Positions 33,554-44,051 are shown, counted from the stretch's first letter. The stretch: DNA of 64,000 nucleotides from Devosia sp. Root685 (GCF_001427875.1 NZ_LMHK01000001.1:1755228-1819227), one strand, 5' to 3'. A program made the numbers and translations. Notes: a model not told the origin generated them from the sequence alone.

Positions 33554-35095
33554 ATGACCTCCGGCATCCACCACGTCACCCTCATCACCGGCGACGTGCA
33601 AGCCAATGTCGATTTCTACGTCGGCTTTCTCGGCCTGCGCCTGGTCAAGCGCACCGGCGGCTACGAAGACGCGCGGCAACTCCACCTCTTTTACGGCGAC
33701 TACGCCGCCTCCCCCGGCTCGCTCATCACCTTCCTCGTCTGGCAGGGCGGCTCAACGGGCCAGGCCGGAGCCGGCCAGGTCAGCGAATTGGCGCTCGCCA
33801 TCGCGCCTGAATCTATCGGCTATTGGCTCGAACGCGCACTCACACATCAGGTCAGGAACGAAGGCACGGCGCAGGAATTCGGCGAAACCGTCCTCCGCCT
33901 CCGCGATCCCGATGGCGTGGTCATCAAACTCGTCAGCGCGAACCTGCCCGCCCTCGCCATGCCCGAAAGCAGCATCCCGCCCGAGCACGCGATCCGCCGC
34001 ATTCGTGGCGTCACCCTCCTTTCCGAGGTGCAGGAAGAAACCACCGCCTTCCTCACCCGCTATTTCGGCTTCCGTCCCGGCCCCGTCGAAGGCCCAATTC
34101 ACCGCCTTGTCTCCGATATCGGCGATGTCCTTGACATTCGCGATGCCGCCGGCTTCTGGCCCGGCGCACCCGGCACCGGCACCGCCGATCACGTTGCCCT
34201 CCGCGCCAGCGATGAAGCCGAGGTCAAAACCGTCGAAACCGAATTGCGAAAACTCAATTCGAGCATCACCAATATCCACGACCGGCATTACTTCACCTCG
34301 CTTTATGTCCGCGAGCCCGGCAATGTTCTCATCGAGATGGCCAGCGACGGACCCGGTTTCACGCTCGACGAGACGCTGGAAAAGCTCGGCAACACGCTGT
34401 TCATGCCGCCCGACACGCCCGACCCCGAAGCTGTGAAAGTCATGCTCCCCCAGTTCGACCTTCCCAACGAAGAGCGCGTCGTCTACCGCGACCTCATCTA
34501 CCATCACCGCTTCTTCACGCCGGAAAATCCCGATGGCACAACCATCGCCCTCCTTCACGGCACCGGCGGCAACGAAACCGACTTGATGCCGCTGGCGCAT
34601 CGCGCCGCGCCAAACGCGACCCTCCTCGGCTTGCGCGGCCGCAGCACCGAAAGCGGTACCCAGCGCTGGTTCCGCAGCTTTGGTCCATCGATCTTCGACC
34701 AGAAAGACATCCGCTTCGAATCCGGCGCGCTCAACGCCTTCTTCGACGAGGTCCGCTCGGCCTACCACCCGGACCCAGAAAAGCTCGTCACCCTCGGCTA
34801 TTCCAACGGCGCCAATCTCCTCGGCGCCGCGCTATTGCTCCACCCCGGCATCGTCAACCGCGCTGTGCTCCTGCGCCCCGTCATGGTGCTCGACGAGGTG
34901 CCGGAGGCAGATCTGAGTGGCACCAGAATTCTGGTGATCCTCGGCGAAACCGACGCTTTCCGCACAGCAGGCGAAAAGCTGGCCGACACCCTCAAGAGCC
35001 GCAGCGCCGATGTGACCGCGCGCGTCCTCGCCGAAGGCCATGCCCTCGGCGACAAAGACGCTCCTGCTATCAGCGAATGGCTCGCTGGCCTCTAG
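33554..35095 (+). CDS. Fusion of ring-cleaving dioxygenase (VOC) and alpha/beta-hydrolase
   Basis: 513 aa. Residues 1-290 hold two VOC (glyoxalase/extradiol dioxygenase) modules with probable metal ligands His7 (IHHVTL), a His in TADHVALRA and a Glu in NVLIEMASDGPG, as in MhqO-type proteins. Residues 310-513 are a carboxylesterase-like hydrolase with HGTGGNETDL, nucleophile Ser417 in GYSNGAN and a C-terminal His in EGHALGDKD, as in MhqD/YodD-type esterases. In Bacillus the two activities are separate genes of the mhq hydroquinone detoxification system. The fusion suggests ring opening followed by ester hydrolysis, which is inference. Confidence 0.92.
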   Translation: MTSGIHHVTLITGDVQANVDFYVGFLGLRLVKRTGGYEDARQLHLFYGDYAASPGSLITFLVWQGGSTGQAGAGQVSELALAIAPESIGYWLERALTHQVRNEGTAQEFGETVLRLRDPDGVVIKLVSANLPALAMPESSIPPEHAIRRIRGVTLLSEVQEETTAFLTRYFGFRPGPVEGPIHRLVSDIGDVLDIRDAAGFWPGAPGTGTADHVALRASDEAEVKTVETELRKLNSSITNIHDRHYFTSLYVREPGNVLIEMASDGPGFTLDETLEKLGNTLFMPPDTPDPEAVKVMLPQFDLPNEERVVYRDLIYHHRFFTPENPDGTTIALLHGTGGNETDLMPLAHRAAPNATLLGLRGRSTESGTQRWFRSFGPSIFDQKDIRFESGALNAFFDEVRSAYHPDPEKLVTLGYSNGANLLGAALLLHPGIVNRAVLLRPVMVLDEVPEADLSGTRILVILGETDAFRTAGEKLADTLKSRSADVTARVLAEGHALGDKDAPAISEWLAGL

Positions 35096-36162
35096 GCCGC
35101 CTTGGGCCCGACATAGCGCGATTGCGGACGGATCAGCCGTCCGTTCGCCACCTGCTCATGGGCGTGGGCCAACCAGCCGCCCACGCGGCCCGCAGCAAAA
35201 ACCCCGGTAAAGGCATCGCGCGGAAAGCCCAGCGCTTCGAGCAGGAGCGCGGTGAAAAACTCGACATTGGTATCAAGCGCCCGATCCGGCTTCTTTGCGC
35301 GCAACAGCACCAGCGCTTCGCGCTCTACCGCCTCGGCCAGTTTCACCCGTCCTGCATCCATACCGCCTGCATCACCCAGCCGCGTCAGCGCCCCTTTCAG
35401 CGCATCCGCCCGCGGGTCGCGCACGCGATAAATGCGGTGCCCAAAGCCCATCAGCCGCTCGCCGCGCGCCAATTCACCGGCCAGCCACGCGTGTGCCCGC
35501 TCGGGCACACCCACCCCATCGAGCATGTCGAGCACCGGCCCCGGCGCCCCACCATGCAGAGGCCCCTTGAGCGCGCCCAATGCTGCCAATACGGCCGACG
35601 TATAGCCCGCCCGCGTCGAAGCCACGACCCGCGCCGCAAAGGTCGATGCGTTAAGTCCATGGTCGCTCACGGTCACGAGATAGGTATCGAGCGCTGCCAC
35701 CTCCGCCTTGCTGGGTGCTTTTCCCCCAAGCATGGCCAGCATATCAGCCGCATGGCTCAGCGCCGGATCCGGGGCAACCGCCGCCAGCCCAGCCTTGCGC
35801 CGTACCAAAGCCGGCACGAACACTGCGGGAGCAGCGATCAACACCAGCGCGGTATCCGCATCCTCGCCATCGGGCAGCCGCGCCATCAGCGCCCGTAACC
35901 CTTCGGTGATCGAGAGCGCCAAAATGGCCTCGTCAAGCCAGGCGACCTCGGCAAAGGCGCGCAGCCGCGCCATGCCCAGCCGGGTTTTGAGCGCCGTACC
36001 CCGCGGCAGCACCTCGCCCGCCAAAAGCGCCAACACCTCCTCGTAGGATTTGACCCCGGCCAGTTCGTCGAGCCTATAGCCGCAGATCACCAGCCGCCCA
36101 TTGGCGCCATCCACCTCGGACAGCGTGGTTTCGGCGGCAATGACATCATCCAGTCCAGACAT
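35092..36162 (-). CDS. Citrate synthase / 2-methylcitrate synthase family protein
   Basis: 356 aa, small-type citrate synthase fold. The two catalytic histidines are present: His203 in GPLHGGAP and His242 in MGFGHRIYRVRDPRA. The third catalytic position, Asp in NVDFYS of E. coli GltA, is Glu301 here (TNVEFFTALLLE). Substrate arginine region LIRPQSRYVGP is kept. It is not the housekeeping GltA, which is longer. It uses acetyl- or propionyl-CoA or another acyl donor; specificity cannot be read. AAGGAGA precedes the start. It is divergent from an HTH-bearing relative across a perfect palindrome. Confidence 0.9.
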   Translation of the reverse strand: MSGLDDVIAAETTLSEVDGANGRLVICGYRLDELAGVKSYEEVLALLAGEVLPRGTALKTRLGMARLRAFAEVAWLDEAILALSITEGLRALMARLPDGEDADTALVLIAAPAVFVPALVRRKAGLAAVAPDPALSHAADMLAMLGGKAPSKAEVAALDTYLVTVSDHGLNASTFAARVVASTRAGYTSAVLAALGALKGPLHGGAPGPVLDMLDGVGVPERAHAWLAGELARGERLMGFGHRIYRVRDPRADALKGALTRLGDAGGMDAGRVKLAEAVEREALVLLRAKKPDRALDTNVEFFTALLLEALGFPRDAFTGVFAAGRVGGWLAHAHEQVANGRLIRPQSRYVGPKAA

Positions 36163-36199
36163 ATTGCGTCTCCTTCGTCTTTACCGCTAGATTGGCCTT

Positions 36200-36236
36200 A
36201 TCAAGATTGACGTCAATCTTGATGAAATTGATCAAT
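36200..36236. promoter_or_regulatory. Perfect 24-bp palindrome (probable operator) plus a 10-bp palindrome
   Basis: 36200-36223 is a perfect palindrome with half-site ATCAAGATTGAC. Four bases later ATTGATCAAT (36227-36236) is a second palindrome related to its outer part. Both lie in the 84-bp gap between the two divergent citrate-synthase-type genes, 38 bp from one start and 24 bp from the other at the nearest edges. The TTGACG inside the palindrome can serve as -35 in either direction. A dimeric winged-helix protein encoded next door is the obvious candidate binder. Confidence 0.8.
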
Positions 36237-36246
36237 GTGAGGCGCC

Positions 36247-37401
36247 ATGAGTTGGATATCAGCGGAGACCGCCCTTGCCCTCCTCGGCACCAAGCCGCAG
36301 ACGCTCTATGCCAATGTCAGCCGCGGCCGCATCGCCGCCCGGCCGGACCCCGCTGATCCGCGGCGCAGCCTTTATCGCCAGGACGATGTGGAACGTCTCG
36401 CCGCGCGTCAAAAAGGCCGCCGCCCGGCGACGACAGTCGCGGCCGAAAGCATCGCCTGGGGCGAGCCGGTGCTCTCCACCGCCATTTCCACTGTTGCTCA
36501 TGGTCACTTTTACATTCGCGGGCAGGACGCTGCAGCGCTTTCAAAAACCGCCACGCTCGAAGACATGGCCGCGCTCCTCTGGGACACGGCGGAGCCAGTC
36601 GATTTCGGCACCATGACCACCACGGGCGCCGATGCCGGCCTCATCGCCTGCTATCGCCACGTGGCAGAGCTGGCGGCGACACAAATGCCGCCCATCGGCC
36701 GCGCCCGCGCCGTGCTTTTCAGAGACGCAACGCTGGTGGTGTCCTTGATTGCCTCGGCGATCACCGGCGCCCGCCGCGGCCCGGTCCACGAACGCCTCGC
36801 GGCCCAATGGCAACGCCCCGAAGCGGCAAACGCCCTCCGTTGCGCTCTGGTCCTCCTCGCCGAACACGAGTTGAATGCGTCCACCTTCGCCGCCCGCGTT
36901 ACCGCCTCCACCGGCGCACCACTGGCCGCAGCCGTGCTCGCGGGCCTCGCCGCCCTCTCAGGCCCGCTGCACGGCACAGCCAGCCTCAGCATGGGCGCGC
37001 TGGTCCGCGATGCAAAACGCTATGGCGTCGAAACTGCTGTCTCCGGCCTCCTCCGGCAAGGCCGGCCGTTACCTTGCTTCGGCCACCGCCTCTATCCCGA
37101 TCATGACGTGCGGGCACCCGCCCTGATGGCGACGTTCGAAGTCCCTGAACTCTTCGCGGAATTGGCCGAAACCGGCGAAAGACTGAGCGGGGAAAAGCCC
37201 AATATCGACTTCGCCCTCTCCGCCCTCGTTGCCGCCCACGACCTGCCCGACGATGCGCCGCTACAGATTTTTGCCCTGGCCCGTTGCGTCGGCTGGCTGG
37301 CCCATGCGCTTGAACAGATCGAGACGGGCGCGCTGATCAGGCCCAGGGCGAGATATGTGGGGGTGATGCCGGAGACACCCCCACCCAACCTCCCCCTCTA
37401 G
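36247..37401 (+). CDS. Citrate synthase family protein with N-terminal helix-turn-helix
   Basis: 384 aa. Residues 1-55 form a MerR/excisionase-type winged helix (ISAETALALLGTKPQTLYAN, VSRGRIAARPDPADPRRSLY, then RQDDVERLAAR). Residues 70-375 are a citrate synthase domain with His242 (GPLHGTAS), His280 (CFGHRLYPDHDVRAP) and Asp321 (KPNIDFALSAL), so the catalytic triad is complete, and a terminal RPRARYVGV substrate segment. It may be both enzyme and transcription factor. The last residues, ETPPPNLPL, and the TAG stop are written by a family C repeat. Divergent from the other synthase. DNA binding and ligand are inferred. Confidence 0.92.
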   Translation: MSWISAETALALLGTKPQTLYANVSRGRIAARPDPADPRRSLYRQDDVERLAARQKGRRPATTVAAESIAWGEPVLSTAISTVAHGHFYIRGQDAAALSKTATLEDMAALLWDTAEPVDFGTMTTTGADAGLIACYRHVAELAATQMPPIGRARAVLFRDATLVVSLIASAITGARRGPVHERLAAQWQRPEAANALRCALVLLAEHELNASTFAARVTASTGAPLAAAVLAGLAALSGPLHGTASLSMGALVRDAKRYGVETAVSGLLRQGRPLPCFGHRLYPDHDVRAPALMATFEVPELFAELAETGERLSGEKPNIDFALSALVAAHDLPDDAPLQIFALARCVGWLAHALEQIETGALIRPRARYVGVMPETPPPNLPL

Positions 37402-37484
37402 GGGGAGGAGTGCATTGGGGCTCACCAATATCGCCGCAAACTCGATAGATCCCTCCCCCTATCAGGGGGAGGCTAGGTGGGGGT
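37374..37484. repeat. Family C palindromic repeat, overlapping a gene end
   Basis: Inverted pair like 33414-33526. Its left arm (ACACCCCCACCCAACC...) is read as the final codons of the HTH-citrate synthase and supplies its TAG. The right arm ends GGCTAGGTGGGGGT just before the edd stop. The internal CTCGATAGATCCCTCCCC is identical to the other copy. Confidence 0.85.
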
Positions 37485-37493
37485 ACCAGCGCC

Positions 37494-39308
<1,815 letters not shown>

Positions 39309-39402
39309 GGTTCTACGCTCCTATAGGGGCAAGGACGCGCCAAAGGGGGGCCGCTGGCGCGGATATTCCTTGCATCGATGACCAGTGGACGCTCAACGGC
39401 CA

Positions 39403-39425
39403 GGGCGGTCGATTGGGGACCGCCC
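39403..39425 (-). other. Hairpin in the pgl-edd gap
   Basis: Stem GGGCGGTC / GACCGCCC with a 7-nt loop nine bases after the pgl stop, without a T-tract. A second stem (CGCGCCA / TGGCGCG) is at 39336-39361. They may protect or process the mRNA so that edd and the upstream genes are expressed differently. This is inference. Confidence 0.5.
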
Positions 39426-39433
39426 CAGGGGTT

Positions 39434-40129
39434 TTACGGACACCAGTAAATAGCTAGCGGCGCTCCAGCGCGCAGCACGGCGCGAATGGGCATGTCCTCG
39501 ACGGGACCGTCGCCCAGCGCCTTGTCCAACACCGCGGCCTTTTCCTCGCCTTCGATGTGGAGATAGAGGCCGTCGGTCTCAAGGAGACGCGGCAGCGTAA
39601 AGGTTATGCGCGGTTCCCCCGCGCCGGGCGCGTGAATGGCCAGCGTCGGCCCCTCCGCCTTCAACGCCTCATCGAGCGTGTCGCCACCGGGGAAGAACGA
39701 GGCCGTATGCCCGTCATTGCCCATGCCAAGGATCACGGCCGCGAATGGCTTCGGCAGCGTCGAGACCAGTGCATTGGTCTTGGCGACCTGCTCTGCGGTC
39801 GGCTCATCGCCACCCGAATAGAGCGGAAAAAACCGCGCCACGGCCGCCGGGCCCTGCAGCATCTTTTCGTTGACCAGCATGGCATTGGAGCGGTCGCTGG
39901 TCTCATCGACCCAGCGCTCGTCCACGAGCGTGACGATCACCTTGGACCAATCGATGTCCCGCATCTTGCCCAGCGCCATGAAGAATTTGCCCGGCGTCGA
40001 GCCACCGCTCACTGCGATCGCGGCTTCGCCACGCTCGGCAATGGCAGTGCGGATGCGGTCGGCAATGGCCTCGGCCAGTTCCTTGGCAAGGGTCGGCTTG
40101 TCGGCAAAGCTGCGGCGGTCGATGCTCAT
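39434..40129 (-). CDS. pgl: 6-phosphogluconolactonase
   Basis: 231 aa of the DevB/SOL type. Motifs: AIAVSGGSTPGKFFMALG, VTLVDERWVDETSDRSNAML (adjacent segments) and VILGMGNDGHTASFFPG. It hydrolyses 6-phosphogluconolactone to 6-phosphogluconate, between Zwf and Edd. Its ATG overlaps the zwf stop in an ATGA. Confidence 0.97.
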   Translation of the reverse strand: MSIDRRSFADKPTLAKELAEAIADRIRTAIAERGEAAIAVSGGSTPGKFFMALGKMRDIDWSKVIVTLVDERWVDETSDRSNAMLVNEKMLQGPAAVARFFPLYSGGDEPTAEQVAKTNALVSTLPKPFAAVILGMGNDGHTASFFPGGDTLDEALKAEGPTLAIHAPGAGEPRITFTLPRLLETDGLYLHIEGEEKAAVLDKALGDGPVEDMPIRAVLRAGAPLAIYWCP

Positions 40130-41610
40130 GAGAGGGGACCCTCATACCAGGAGCGGCCATCCCTCTCGATCAGCGCCACGGCGCCGCTCGGGCCCCAGGT
40201 GCCGGCGGTATAGCTCTGCGGCGGTTCGCTCGAACGGTCCCAGGCTTCGCGGATCGGATCGACCCAGCTCCAGGCCGCTTCCAGCTCGTCACGACGCATG
40301 AACAGCGTTTGGCTGCCCCGCACCACGTCCATCAAGAGGCGCTCATAGGCTTCCGGCGTGCGCTCGTTAAAAGCCTCGGCGAAGGAGAGGTTCAACGGCA
40401 CTTCGCGGAGGCGCATGCCGCCCGGGCCCGGGTCCTTGATCATCATCAGGAGCTTGACGCCCTCGTTGGGCTGCAGGCGCATGATCAGCTTGTTGGGACG
40501 CGGCGCGCCTTCGGCATGATCGAAGATGGAGTGCGGAATGGGCTTGAACTGAATGCAGATTTCCGAGACGCGCTCGGCCATGCGCTTGCCGGTGCGCAGA
40601 TAGAACGGCACGCCGGCCCAGCGCCAGTTGTCGATATTGGCCTTCAAAGCCACAAAGGTCTCGGTGCGGCTGCCCTTCTTGTCCTCGGGCAGTTCGTCCT
40701 GATAGCCGGCCACCGACACGGTTTCCGACTTCACGCCGCGATATTGGCCGCGCACCGTCGATTTGGCGACTTCGCCATTGGTGATAGGCCTGAGGGCGCG
40801 CAGCACTTTGAGCTTTTCGTCGCGCAGCGCATTGGCGTCGTCCGAAGCCGGCGGCTCCATGGCCACGAGGCACAAAAGCTGCAGCATATGGTTCTGGATC
40901 ATGTCGCGCAGCGCGCCGCTCTCGTCATAATAGCCGCGCGTACCAGCGCCGACGCTTTCGGCCACGGTCAGCTGCACGTGGTCGATATGGGCCGAGTTCC
41001 AGACAGGCTCGAAGAGCGTATTGGCAAAGCGCAGGGCGAGCAGATTCTGCACCGTCTCTTTGCCGAGGTAATGGTCGATGCGGTAAACCTGATCTTCCTG
41101 GAAGATCTTGGATACGCCGTCATTGATCTCCATGGACGAAGCAAGGTCATGCCCAAGCGGCTTCTCGATCACGACGCGCGCGTCGCGGCGATAAAGCTTC
41201 TTCTTATGGAGATATTCCGCGATCGGCTCGAAGAGATCAGGCGCCACGGCGAGATAGAAGGCACGAACGATTTTGGGATCGTCGCGCAAAGCCGCGCCGA
41301 GATCGCCAGATTCTTCGGGCTTAGAGGCATCGACCGGCACATAGGTAAATATCCTGATGAAGCGGTCGATCACCGCCTGATCCTGATATTCCTTCTCGAC
41401 GAACTGCAGGATGGCCTCGCGCGCCGTCTTCTGGAAATCGGCCTCGCTGAGCTTAGAGCGCGACGCGCCGATGAAACGGCTGTTCTCGTCGAACTGGCCG
41501 TCCTTGAAGCGGTGATAGAGCGCAGGAATGAGCTTACGCTTGGTCAGGTCGCCGGTGGCGCCGAACACCACATAGTCGAAAGCGGGGACAGGAATGATGC
41601 GGCTGGACAC
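40126..41610 (-). CDS. zwf: Glucose-6-phosphate 1-dehydrogenase
   Basis: 494 aa. NAD(P)-binding GATGDLTKRKLIPALY, the active-site segment RIDHYLGKETVQNLLALRF and the lysine-containing EKPLGHDLASS are intact. It oxidises glucose-6-phosphate and generates NADPH. The start is GTG (MSSRIIPVPAFDYV); no good ribosome site is visible, so coupling to the kinase gene 12 bases upstream is likely. Confidence 0.98.
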   Translation of the reverse strand: MSSRIIPVPAFDYVVFGATGDLTKRKLIPALYHRFKDGQFDENSRFIGASRSKLSEADFQKTAREAILQFVEKEYQDQAVIDRFIRIFTYVPVDASKPEESGDLGAALRDDPKIVRAFYLAVAPDLFEPIAEYLHKKKLYRRDARVVIEKPLGHDLASSMEINDGVSKIFQEDQVYRIDHYLGKETVQNLLALRFANTLFEPVWNSAHIDHVQLTVAESVGAGTRGYYDESGALRDMIQNHMLQLLCLVAMEPPASDDANALRDEKLKVLRALRPITNGEVAKSTVRGQYRGVKSETVSVAGYQDELPEDKKGSRTETFVALKANIDNWRWAGVPFYLRTGKRMAERVSEICIQFKPIPHSIFDHAEGAPRPNKLIMRLQPNEGVKLLMMIKDPGPGGMRLREVPLNLSFAEAFNERTPEAYERLLMDVVRGSQTLFMRRDELEAAWSWVDPIREAWDRSSEPPQSYTAGTWGPSGAVALIERDGRSWYEGPLS

Positions 41611-41622
41611 GAGGCGTAGTCC

Positions 41623-42564
41623 CTAGTTTGAGGCGAAGTTTTGCTTGGCGAGAAGGACCGCGCCATGAAGCGGTTCGAATTGCGGCAACGCAACGAAAGT
41701 GCCGTAGCGCTCGGTCAGGCGCGGAAACAGCCGCTGCCCGAGACCGCCGACAATGGCCATCACCTCGGCGCCGTGGCTTTTGAACCAGCGCACATAGGTG
41801 TCGATATAGCCCATCTGCACGTCGAGGAGTTTGAGCGCCACCGGATCGTTCTGTTCGAGATAGTCGAACCAGAGCGGCATCAGCTTGCCATATTCGCCCG
41901 GCGCGCGGCCGATCAGCGCGTCGTCGCACCCTTCGGTGCCGTCGTCGCTCAAAAGTTTGAGATCCATCGCCGTTGCAAACGACCAGGTCATAATGGCCTG
42001 ATTGTCGCCACCCAATGCCTTGGCCACCGCCTTGGTCAGCGGCGAGCCTTCGGCAAGGCCATCTTCGGCCTCGACCGTGTAGCGCGCGAGTTCACGGCCG
42101 AGGATAGCGCCCGACATCTGATCGCCGATATGAAAGCCCCAGCCGCCGGCCTGATAGCGCGTACCGCCAACGATCGACATGGCGGCCGACCCGGTGCCGA
42201 TGATGACGACCCCGCCTTCGCCGCCACCGAGGGCGCCCGCATGGGCAATGTCGATATCGTCGTAAACTTTGACGCCCGCAAAGGGCCAGGGCCGCGCGGC
42301 AAATTCGGCGCGCGCCGTATCCATGCGGCCACCCGCCATGCCGAAGCAGGCATAGGTATTGGCCGTCTCGGCATAGTCGATACCAGCGGCCCTGAACACA
42401 TCGCGCGTGCCGTCGCTGATCGCCTTATAGGCGGGATCACCGGCATCGATCTGCAGGTTGGAACGGCCGTTCTTCACTTCGGCCAGCGTCACCAGATTCT
42501 CGTCGGCCAAACGCACGCGGCAATTGGTGCCACCGCCGTCGACGCCAAGATAATATCGGGGCAC
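41623..42564 (-). CDS. BadF/BadG-type sugar kinase (N-acetylglucosamine/glucosamine kinase-like)
   Basis: 313 aa of the ASKHA superfamily. N-terminal YYLGVDGGGTNCRVRLAD is the phosphate-1 loop, GGVVIIGTGSAAM phosphate-2, and GGWGFHIGDQMSGAILGREL is typical of the NAG/glucosamine kinase group. A GTG start (MPRYYLGVDGG) with GGAGAG upstream is chosen; longer frames have no family character. It heads the operon with zwf, pgl and edd, so it may act as the glucose or amino-sugar kinase feeding the pathway. Substrate is inferred. Confidence 0.9.
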   Translation of the reverse strand: MPRYYLGVDGGGTNCRVRLADENLVTLAEVKNGRSNLQIDAGDPAYKAISDGTRDVFRAAGIDYAETANTYACFGMAGGRMDTARAEFAARPWPFAGVKVYDDIDIAHAGALGGGEGGVVIIGTGSAAMSIVGGTRYQAGGWGFHIGDQMSGAILGRELARYTVEAEDGLAEGSPLTKAVAKALGGDNQAIMTWSFATAMDLKLLSDDGTEGCDDALIGRAPGEYGKLMPLWFDYLEQNDPVALKLLDVQMGYIDTYVRWFKSHGAEVMAIVGGLGQRLFPRLTERYGTFVALPQFEPLHGAVLLAKQNFASN

Positions 42565-42798
42565 GCAGTCTCTCCATAAGGGGGATGGGCTACGGGGGAA
42601 TCGCCGGGGTGGACATTGCCCTACCCGACGCAGAGCCACACCCTAAGGTGTCGTTTCGGCGCGGACCATAATGCGAAAGACGCTAAGACGAAAGTAGCAT
42701 ATCGGACAAAATCGACCAGCCAAGGGCAGGTTTCGCATGGCTGGTTCACGCTTGAGCGCAATCGATATGGCAACGCTCTGCCTTTGAGCGGACTTTAT

Positions 42799-42827
42799 TT
42801 GGCCCGCACCACGCGCCAAGGTATAAT
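42799..42827 (+). promoter_or_regulatory. Sigma70-type promoter of the CDF transporter gene
   Basis: TTGGCC, 17 bp, TATAAT: a perfect -10 hexamer and a 4/6 -35 on the plus strand, giving a leader of about 160 nt before the ATG at 42996. The rest of the 431-nt gap (42565-42995) shows no convincing gene; the minus-strand promoter of the Entner-Doudoroff operon must also lie in it. Confidence 0.65.
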
Positions 42828-42995
42828 GCTCGAACCGCCGATGGCGGACGCCTGAGAGAAGAGTCTGCGCAATCAAGGGCTTGCCCGGTCGCCGCGCAGA
42901 TACAAATGCTTCTGAAAATCACTCGCAAATACAACGACTTGCGAGACTCTGCCATTGCCGCTATGGCGGGTGACAATCCTTTGCGGAGTCCTCCC

Positions 42996-43892
42996 ATGGC
43001 CATCACCGACCGTACGATCGCCATTGCCGCGGCCAGTCTGGGTATCGGGCTCGTCGTTCTCGGGCTGAAATTCTTCGCCTGGTATCTCACCGGGTCGATC
43101 GCGCTCTATTCCGACGCGCTCGAATCGATCGTCAACGTCGTCACCGCCATTGCCGCGCTGATCGCCGTCCGCCTCGCGCAGCGCCCGGCCGACGAGTCTT
43201 TGCCCTATGGCTATCACAAGGCGGAATATTTCTCGGCCGTGCTCGTCGGCGTCATGATCATCGTCGCCGCCATCCTGATCCTGCGCGAAGCCTATTTCGG
43301 GTTTTTGGCGCCGCAACTGCCCGAAGCGCCGGTCGAAGGTCTCGCCGTCAGCGTGGGCGCCACGCTGATCAACGTGTTCTGGGCCCTCTATCTCAGGCGC
43401 TATGGCCGCCGCGTACGCTCACCGGCCCTCGTCGCCGATGCCAAGCACCTGATGACCGACGTTATCTCCACCGTCGGGGTGATCGTCGGCCTCGTGCTCG
43501 TCTACTTAACCGGCATAGCCGCGCTCGATTCGGTGCTAGCCGCGCTCGTTGCGCTCAACATCCTCTGGTCCGGCTGGGGCGTCATCCGCGAAAGCGTCGG
43601 TGGCCTGATGGATGTCGCCGTGCCGCCCGAAACGCAAAAGACCATCCGCGAGGTCATTGCCCAGAACGCCGATGGTGCCATCGAGGCCCACGACATTCGC
43701 ACCCGCCAGGCCGGCAAGCTGACCTTCATCGATTTCCACCTCGTCGTCCCCGGCGCCATGACCGTCGAGGCCGCCCACACGATCTGCGATTGCATCGAAG
43801 CCAAACTGCGCGAAGCGGTCAGCGATCTGCAGATCACCATCCATGTCGAGCCCGAAAACAAGGCCAAGCACGCCGGGATCGTGGTGCTTTAG
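42996..43892 (+). CDS. Cation diffusion facilitator (CDF) metal transporter
   Basis: 298 aa, six predicted transmembrane helices and a C-terminal cytoplasmic domain. Metal-site residues are in LYSDALESIVNV (helix II) and ADAKHLMTDVIST (helix V, HxxxD). The YHKAEYFSA loop and C-terminal FIDFHLVVPGAMTV fit the FieF/MamB-like branch, exporting Fe, Zn or Mn by proton antiport; the metal cannot be fixed. The start has GGAG seven bases upstream; an earlier ATG adds 30 residues without family character. Confidence 0.93.
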   Translation: MAITDRTIAIAAASLGIGLVVLGLKFFAWYLTGSIALYSDALESIVNVVTAIAALIAVRLAQRPADESLPYGYHKAEYFSAVLVGVMIIVAAILILREAYFGFLAPQLPEAPVEGLAVSVGATLINVFWALYLRRYGRRVRSPALVADAKHLMTDVISTVGVIVGLVLVYLTGIAALDSVLAALVALNILWSGWGVIRESVGGLMDVAVPPETQKTIREVIAQNADGAIEAHDIRTRQAGKLTFIDFHLVVPGAMTVEAAHTICDCIEAKLREAVSDLQITIHVEPENKAKHAGIVVL

Positions 43893-43925
43893 GTCGCTAG
43901 TTTCACCGGCCCCTACCCTTTTAAA

Positions 43926-44051
43926 GACCTCATGGTGAGGTGCGGAGCGCAGCGAAGCCTCGAACCACGAGGTCGAGTGAGTGGAGCCATCGCGCCACGC
44001 CCTCGTGGTTCGAGGCTTTGCTCTGCAAAGCACCTCACCATGAAGGCTACT
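43926..44051. repeat. Family D palindromic repeat, inverted pair
   Basis: GACCTCATGGTGAGGTGC...CCTCGAACCACGAGGTCG and, inverted, CCACGCCCTCGTGGTTCGAGG...GCACCTCACCATGAAGGCT. Same family as 22956-23080 and 51866-52004. It lies between the CDF gene and a co-directional small exported protein gene. Confidence 0.85.

Noticed and set aside
42643..42876. Small minus-strand open frame of 77 codons upstream of the CDF gene
   Set aside because: No ribosome site, no family similarity, and it overlaps a good plus-strand promoter.
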